Shown here: piece by piece, positions 58,950-64,000 of the stretch
How the letters are laid out: each line of letters begins with the position of its first letter
Numbering within the stretch: position 1 is the first letter of the stretch
Assembly: GCA_019359505.1 (NCBI GenBank)
Contig: JAHHHD010000021.1
Span: 1 to 64,000, forward strand
Direction: 5' to 3'
DNA: 64,000 nucleotides
Source: Drouetiella hepatica Uher 2000/2452
GTDB taxonomy: Bacteria > Cyanobacteriota > Cyanobacteriia > Elainellales > Elainellaceae
Made by a program: the position numbers and the translations under genes
The notes under the pieces: generated by a model
Seen by the model: only the letters and a program-made list of their open reading frames with translations
Database searches by the model: none
Told to the model about the DNA's origin: nothing

Positions 58950-61202
58950 TTAAAACACTGCCGAAACAGCCGTGAGATCAGGCGGAATGACCGATCGCAT
59001 TACAGAAACTTTGTCGCTCTCAAACTGGGTCGTCATGTCAATGGCGATCGCCTCAAGCTGAACTTCGAGACAGCCAAACGGCACCATGATTTGAGTTTTG
59101 CTCACCAGATTACCGAAGCCATCTGGGCTAAACTCCATCAGCCAGTGGGGGCCATCTAGCAGGGAGCGGCTTTGGCGATCGTGAGTCCACAGCTTCACAG
59201 AGATGCGGCTATAGGTATCTGGAATTTTGACGGTGATATCGATCGTCTGTCCTGAGACGAGTTCTCCGGTGGGTACGTCGAGTTGGGGGGTCGAGATTGT
59301 TTCGGTTGGTGCCAGCACCGTTGTGGAGGAAATAGGCTCTGGAGCAGACTGATAACCCGATCTAGCACCAGCGTGTTGATCTGACGGAGAACGATCGCCC
59401 GTAAAAAACGGTTCATCCACAACGATTTCCTGCGCTGCCAAGTCAGCATCTAGCCCGATTGCTCGGTTGTGGCTACGGCGCACAAATAAACCTGCCTCAC
59501 CTGCCGAACTAGAGTTTTCAGTCGCTTCGGGATCGGCTATGGTGCTGAGCCAGTCAGCTAAATCCGGATCAGAGGCTAATGCCTGCAACCGCTCTAAGAA
59601 TCGCTCTTGCAGATTGAGGGCGCGAAAAGCACTGTCTTCTGGAGTTTGGGGCAAAGGCAGCCCACCTGGCGATTGCCTTTGCCAAGATATCTGTGGCTCC
59701 GCTCTCTGCCAGTCGATCGCCGGATCTCCCGCTTCCTCTATTAGCTCTAGCTGAGGCTGTAGCTGAGGGGATGATTCTGCATCTTGTAGCTCCACAGCTT
59801 GTGGCTCCACAGCTTGTGGCTCCACAGCTTGTGGCTCCACAGCTTGTGGCTCCACAGCTTGTGGCTCTGCATTTTGTGACCCTGTATCTTGTAGCTCTAC
59901 AATTTCTGGATCTGCAACTTCTGTCACAACTAGCTGCTCGCTCCCAGAATCAGCCGAAGCCTCGCTAGCTGGACGATCGGTAACGTCTGGTTCAGCCTCC
60001 ATAGCGGGGTCTATCAGCGTGGGCAACTGGAGCGATCGCGGCTCCTTCTCAGGGTCAGGGAGACGCAGCAAGGGCGGCAGAGACGGCTGGGACGGACGGA
60101 ATTGTAGGGCTGGCACCGTTGTAGAGCTGGGAGATACAGCAGGCTTTGCAACTGGCTCAGGTTCAGGTTCAGAAAAATCGTTGGCGATCGCCTCTAGCAG
60201 CTCCAGCAGGTCAGTTGTGACGTTAAAAGATTGGGTTGCAAGAACAGGAGGCAACTGTCCCTCTGCGGCACCGTAGAGCGCCAGTTCTCCCAAAATGAGG
60301 TGGGTTTCGCGATCGGCTGGCAGCGTCAGGGGAATGGAAAATTGCAGAGGGAGGGAGCGATCGGACTGAAGCGGCTGAGAGTCAGGCACTTGAGAGTCAG
60401 ATCCTTGAAATAAAAGCTGAGTTTCATCAACTAACATTCGTGAGGTTTGCGGATCAAACAAGCGCACCCGCAGCTTGCCGCCAGAAACGGCTGTTTCTTC
60501 TAAAAGCGGGCTTTCCTCGCCTGAAGTTGGTGCCCTGAGAACTTGTCCCCTAAGAACCAGAGGCAGACCGCGCTTCACCACATAAGTCTGTTGCTCTAGC
60601 GTGATCTGGAGAGAGGAAGGGCGATCGACCCGCATACCCGGCAGTTGTTCCGCATCGGCTTGGCTGATGGGCAGGTATTCTGGCTGGGATTCTGGTTGGG
60701 ATTGCAAAAAATCTTTATTTTGGGCAAGCTCTTGATCCTGGCTAATTTGTGAAGCTTCAGCCGTAGGAGATGCTTCAGAAGGAAAAGTTTCAGAAGGAGC
60801 GATCGCCAATTCTTTATCCCAGTCAGGCTCCCAATCGTCATCTGTTTCGAGATCGATCGGCAAGACTTGAAGCTGCACTCGATACAGCCAACCCTCTCCC
60901 ATCATGTCTGACATGACATCGCTGCCGCAACGTAGCTCCCACTCTCCAGGCACTAGACGGGTAAAGGGAATAACCACCATCAAGCCATCTTGGTTGGTTT
61001 GGCTGAGGCGTTTTTGAGTGCGGCGCACGGGCGGCGTTTCGGCGGCGGCGTTTTGGATGACGCGGATCTCGACGGGTGTACGCACGCGGTCAGAACGAGC
61101 CACCACGCGGTACCGTCCCTCCAAAATCTCAACGGTGGGAGATTCCAGAGGGAGCCAGGAGCGATCGCCCTCTTTCTGGATGAGAAATTCCCAAAACGCC
61201 AT
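58950..61202 (-). CDS. Large hypothetical protein with a disordered, repeat-containing centre
   Basis: A 750-aa protein of unknown family with no signal peptide. The N-terminal part (MAFWEFLIQKEGDRSWLPLE) and C-terminal part (TGELVSGQTIDITVKIPDTY, KLWTHDRQSRSLLDGPHWL) look folded and beta-rich, possibly Ig-like strands. The centre, about residues 130-560, is rich in Glu, Pro, Ser and Gln. It contains a five-residue repeat (AVEPQ, four to five copies) from 15-bp tandem duplications at about 59790-59865. A scaffold or tether between two domains is a guess. The surrounding genes give no clue to function. Confidence 0.7.
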   Translation of the reverse strand: MAFWEFLIQKEGDRSWLPLESPTVEILEGRYRVVARSDRVRTPVEIRVIQNAAAETPPVRRTQKRLSQTNQDGLMVVIPFTRLVPGEWELRCGSDVMSDMMGEGWLYRVQLQVLPIDLETDDDWEPDWDKELAIAPSETFPSEASPTAEASQISQDQELAQNKDFLQSQPESQPEYLPISQADAEQLPGMRVDRPSSLQITLEQQTYVVKRGLPLVLRGQVLRAPTSGEESPLLEETAVSGGKLRVRLFDPQTSRMLVDETQLLFQGSDSQVPDSQPLQSDRSLPLQFSIPLTLPADRETHLILGELALYGAAEGQLPPVLATQSFNVTTDLLELLEAIANDFSEPEPEPVAKPAVSPSSTTVPALQFRPSQPSLPPLLRLPDPEKEPRSLQLPTLIDPAMEAEPDVTDRPASEASADSGSEQLVVTEVADPEIVELQDTGSQNAEPQAVEPQAVEPQAVEPQAVEPQAVELQDAESSPQLQPQLELIEEAGDPAIDWQRAEPQISWQRQSPGGLPLPQTPEDSAFRALNLQERFLERLQALASDPDLADWLSTIADPEATENSSSAGEAGLFVRRSHNRAIGLDADLAAQEIVVDEPFFTGDRSPSDQHAGARSGYQSAPEPISSTTVLAPTETISTPQLDVPTGELVSGQTIDITVKIPDTYSRISVKLWTHDRQSRSLLDGPHWLMEFSPDGFGNLVSKTQIMVPFGCLEVQLEAIAIDMTTQFESDKVSVMRSVIPPDLTAVSAVF

Positions 61203-61528
61203 CTAAAACCTCTAAATTAAGTCAGAACTACGAATTTCAGGACTATAAAATACGGAAACCTGCATAGGTAATAAATCGTATGCAACACCGGATCTAGCGG
61301 CGTAGGCGAATTATAAAGCATCCACTCAAACATCTAGCCTGTGAAGCCGGAATCTAGCCCAAGATGTGATGAATCAGAATAAATGCAGGACAAGTATCGT
61401 ACCGTTCACGAGGCACACTTTACCACAGGATCGATTGAGGGCTACAGGATTCAGTTGAGGTTAGTAGACTCTGCTGAGGACTGTAGAGTCTGTAAGGCGG
61501 TAGAGTCTGTGAGGCATCGCCCCACGAC
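61203..61528. other. Intergenic region without recognised features
   Basis: A 326-bp gap between two minus-strand genes. GTAGAGTCTGT occurs twice, and there is a related GTAGACTCTG, in the last 100 bp. No gene or RNA fold is recognised. Confidence 0.4.
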
Positions 61529-62812
61529 CTAGCTCATTGTGGCTCTCAAAACTTTCCCTTTCAGAGTTTGACCCAGCCAGGGCGTGTTGCTAGACAGAGA
61601 ATGGAGGGTTTGGGACGAAACCTGCCACTCTATCTGAGGATCAAAAAGTGTCAGCTCAGCAGGTTGACCCGGAGCAATTGTGGCGGGTATTTGTCCCAAG
61701 CAGCGAGCCGGATGACTGCTGAGCGATCGCCACAGGGTCAGCGCCTCCCAAGTGCCCGTTGCCACAAAGGTTTGCCACAGCAGCGGTAGAGCCAGCTCTA
61801 GGCCGATCGCGCCCGGAGGAGCTTCGGCAAAGGCGACAGTCTTTTCTTCGTAAGTGTAGGGGCTATGATCGATCGCGATTGCGTCAATTGTGCCGTCCTG
61901 AATGCCCTGAATCAGCGCTTGGCGATCGCTCGGATTGCCCAACGGTGGATCAAGCCGCAGATTGGGGTCATAGCTTTGCACATCCAGAACATCCAGCAGG
62001 AGATGCATCCAGGTCACGCTAGCGGTAATGGGCAAGCCCTGCTCCTTTGCCGAGCGAATCAGCTCAACACTACGAGCGGTAGAAACTCGCATGACGTGAA
62101 TTGGCACTCCTAGCTCGGCAACAAATTCCAGGAGAGTCGCTAGAGGAGCCGTTTCAGCGATCGCCGGACTTCCCGCCAGACCCAGCCGCAGAGCTGCTAC
62201 CCCGTCACGGATTACACCATTGCCCGTGATGGCAAGATCGCAGCACCAAAGGGCGATCGGCTTACCAAAAGGCTGCCCATATTCCAGAACTCGCCGGAGC
62301 AGCGCCCCATTTTGAATAGGCGAACCGTCTGCAAATCCGACGACTCCGACGGCAGCCAGTTCTGCCAGTTCTGCCATCTGTTCGCCTTTTGTCTTAGCGG
62401 TCAGCGCTCCCCAGGTATAGAGGTTAGGACTATTACCTAGCTGCAACTGGCTGTGCGATTGGCTGTGCGATCGCAGCCATTCCACGCCAGCGGGACTGTC
62501 CATAGGCGGATGGGTATCGGGCAGCAGCACCAATCGAGTAAAGCCTCCCGCGATCGCTGCCGCCCTGAGCGATGCCAAAGTCTCCCGCGACTCGAAGCCC
62601 GGTTCCCCCGAATGGCTGTAAAGATCGACCAGCCCAGTTCCCAAAACTAGCCCAGCACCCTCCTGAATGTGAGTGTGGGCGGGCAAATCTGATTCTGGAA
62701 TGGCATCGGCAACGGCTGCAACCTTCCCATCTACCGCTAAAACATCGGCGATGCGATCGCAGTGGGCAGCCGGATCGAGAACTCGGATTTGTCGAAACAG
62801 TACGCTCGTCAT
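61529..62812 (-). CDS. Dihydroorotase-like amidohydrolase with degenerate metal site
   Basis: Homologous to dihydroorotase (PyrC), the third step of pyrimidine synthesis. The fold is clear (GAGLVLGTGLVDLYSHSGEP, FTRLVLLPDTHPPMDSPAG, GTIDAIAIDHSPYTYEEK, APPGAIGLELALPLLW). However, the usual HxH zinc pair after LVD is Tyr65-Ser-His67, the later HAE-type motif is replaced by LWCCDL, and the HxST-type motif reads IHVMRVSTA. Several metal ligands are therefore missing. The late Asp-His (AIDHSP) remains. It resembles the annotated cyanobacterial PyrC group, but activity is uncertain; like some PyrC' proteins it could be structural. It begins 15 bp after the phosphatase gene ends. Confidence 0.8.
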   Translation of the reverse strand: MTSVLFRQIRVLDPAAHCDRIADVLAVDGKVAAVADAIPESDLPAHTHIQEGAGLVLGTGLVDLYSHSGEPGFESRETLASLRAAAIAGGFTRLVLLPDTHPPMDSPAGVEWLRSHSQSHSQLQLGNSPNLYTWGALTAKTKGEQMAELAELAAVGVVGFADGSPIQNGALLRRVLEYGQPFGKPIALWCCDLAITGNGVIRDGVAALRLGLAGSPAIAETAPLATLLEFVAELGVPIHVMRVSTARSVELIRSAKEQGLPITASVTWMHLLLDVLDVQSYDPNLRLDPPLGNPSDRQALIQGIQDGTIDAIAIDHSPYTYEEKTVAFAEAPPGAIGLELALPLLWQTFVATGTWEALTLWRSLSSHPARCLGQIPATIAPGQPAELTLFDPQIEWQVSSQTLHSLSSNTPWLGQTLKGKVLRATMS

Positions 62813-62827
62813 TTCCCTCTCGTCACC

Positions 62828-64000
62828 CTAAAGCGCTCCTGCGGCTGTTTTGTCCAGTACGCCGCCTAGATGAGTGGTGATGTTCATGGCTTGCAGCATG
62901 GGTTTCCCGATCGTCCCCTCCTGACTCCGCGCATAGTCAATCACGCTGACGGCACCATTCCCCTGCTTGAATGTCCAGAACTGCGCTGGGCTTTGCCCCA
63001 CCACATGACAGAGGATAGCTTTATTGACGGCATCATGGGCAACAACTAGGACGGTCGTGGGGCGATCGCTTCCCGTCGCTGCGCTTGCCGTAGAAGAGAC
63101 GATCGCATCCCACGCGGCAGTGGCGCGTTCCCAGACCTGCTGAAGATTTTCGCCCTCTGGCATTTGCACCGTTTCAGGCGCGTCCTGCCACTGTTTCAGC
63201 AAGCCGGGATAGCCCTGCTCAATTTCTTCCTCTAGCTTGCCTTCCCATAGCCCATGGCTGATTTCCTGAAGTTCTGGCTCAAGCTCCAGAGTCAAATTGG
63301 GATGCAGCTCTAGAATAGCTTCGGCGGTTTGCTTAGGGCGCAGCATTGGGCTGGTGACAGCGCGATCGATCGGGATGGATTTCAGAAACTCAGCGACCTG
63401 CTGCGCCTGAACCTTGCCCTGGGCGTTTAGCGGCACATCAATTTGACCCTGAAAGCGCTTATCACGGTTCCAATCGGTTTCGCCATGCCGCACCAACAGC
63501 AGCCGAATACCGCAGTTTTTGCGGGGGGTAGGCAATGGCTGTCCCAAATGCCCCGTCAAATTCATGGATTCAAGCTGCACCAGTTCACCCAAGCCACCCG
63601 AAAAGTTGAGGACGCTGATGCCGCAGTTCGACTGATAGAGCGACCCATATTGCTCAATGCCCAGCCCCAGAGCCGTACTGATGAGGCAGCGGTTGATACC
63701 GCTATGGGCAATAACTAGGATGGTTTGATCTGAGTGGTGGGGCAAGACCGACTGCCAAAACTGTCGCGCCTGCTCCTGTAGCTCAACCAGCGGGTAAAGA
63801 TCTATGCCGTCAGCAGCGCCCATGGTGAGTTCGTGGGGGCGATCGTTCCAGCAGCGATACTGGTCGGGGAACTGCTGCTCGACTTCCTCGAAGGTCATCC
63901 CCTCCCATTCAGACAGATTAATTTCCTTCAGCGTATCCCTAAGCTGAAGCTTGGGCGGCTGTCCCAACTGTGCCAAAATCAGCTCGGCGGTCTGCTTCGC
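62828..64000 (-). CDS. Tandem histidine phosphatase (phosphoglycerate-mutase-like), 5' end outside the window
   Basis: Two histidine-phosphatase domains in one chain. The second is complete: LLLVRHGETDWNRDKRFQGQ (RHG motif with catalytic His), AVTSPMLRPKQTAEAILEL and VVAHDAVNKAILCHVVG. The first is cut by the window edge: its RHG part lies upstream, and the visible piece starts at AKQTAELILAQLG and includes the second His (VIAHSGINRCLISTALG). Double-domain members are known in cyanobacteria as phosphoserine-phosphatase or mutase-like proteins; the substrate is not clear. It is followed after 15 bp by the dihydroorotase-like gene, suggesting one transcript. Confidence 0.88.
   Translation of the reverse strand, partial: AKQTAELILAQLGQPPKLQLRDTLKEINLSEWEGMTFEEVEQQFPDQYRCWNDRPHELTMGAADGIDLYPLVELQEQARQFWQSVLPHHSDQTILVIAHSGINRCLISTALGLGIEQYGSLYQSNCGISVLNFSGGLGELVQLESMNLTGHLGQPLPTPRKNCGIRLLLVRHGETDWNRDKRFQGQIDVPLNAQGKVQAQQVAEFLKSIPIDRAVTSPMLRPKQTAEAILELHPNLTLELEPELQEISHGLWEGKLEEEIEQGYPGLLKQWQDAPETVQMPEGENLQQVWERATAAWDAIVSSTASAATGSDRPTTVLVVAHDAVNKAILCHVVGQSPAQFWTFKQGNGAVSVIDYARSQEGTIGKPMLQAMNITTHLGGVLDKTAAGAL

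Noticed and set aside
59693-59968. Plus-strand repeat protein (QLVAP repeats)
   Set aside because: Antisense reading of the AVEPQ repeat in the long minus-strand gene.

Overview
The window comes from a cyanobacterium, most likely a filamentous Leptolyngbya/Oscillatoriales-type species. It carries psbEFLJ, psaE, psaL and psaI, the orange carotenoid protein with its recovery factor, rubA and ycf48. GCGATCGC (HIP1) octamers are scattered everywhere, and several cyanobacteria-only families occur (DUF1822, DUF928, CHASE2/CHAT, SIMPL, TPM). No prophage, CRISPR array or intact insertion sequence is visible. The accessory signal lies in many short palindromic repeats and in a few conflict- or signalling-type operons.

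Layout. 1-543: stacked short repeats. 544-3558: a hypothetical gene, a GT2 glycosyltransferase, hpt and a cysteine-repeat secreted protein. 3765-8744: an operon of sigma-like factor, DUF1822, CHAT-CHASE2 and DUF928. 8823-10782: a DJ-1/PfpI protein and sat. 10851-15862 (minus): a REC-GGDEF diguanylate cyclase overlapping a large Cache/HAMP/PAS histidine kinase. 16692-20345 (minus): a nitrate/bicarbonate-type ABC transporter (permease, binding protein, ATPase) preceded by what reads as a ydaO/c-di-AMP riboswitch. 20688-27184: SIMPL protein, HTH/AAA protein, a basic DNA-binding-like protein, a repeat cluster and ylqF. 27336-32851: a decayed peptidoglycan-binding gene, a glycogen-debranching-type enzyme, coaX, an SPL-type radical SAM gene and a GT4 glycosyltransferase. 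33342-35882 (minus): a TCO1-like protein with a metacaspase-FGE fusion. 36015-43064: recF, a TPM-domain protein, cobH, a subtilase-like protein without catalytic residues, the bolA-grxD pair and DUF6761. 43369-46999: an OmpR-type regulator, a MalK-type ATPase, frp and ocp. 47535-57916: tRNA-Leu(UAA), envelope proteins, psaE, mutM, a LysR regulator, then rubA-ycf48-psbEFLJ and psaI-psaL. 58129-64000 (minus): hisB, a long disordered protein, a dihydroorotase-like protein and a tandem histidine phosphatase cut by the window edge.

How the genes work together. RubA, Ycf48 and PsbE/F/L/J serve photosystem II assembly, while PsaE, PsaL and PsaI belong to photosystem I. OCP with FRP controls photoprotective quenching. 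BolA and the CGFS glutaredoxin form an iron-sulfur/iron-sensing pair. Two separate operons each encode a caspase-fold protease: CHAT with CHASE2, and metacaspase with FGE. They are the best candidates for poorly described systems.

Repeats. At least six families of 75-155 bp palindromic repeats fill the gaps. Some are nested, some have target-site duplications, and two supply the stop codon of the neighbouring gene. One family shows compensatory changes in both hairpin arms.
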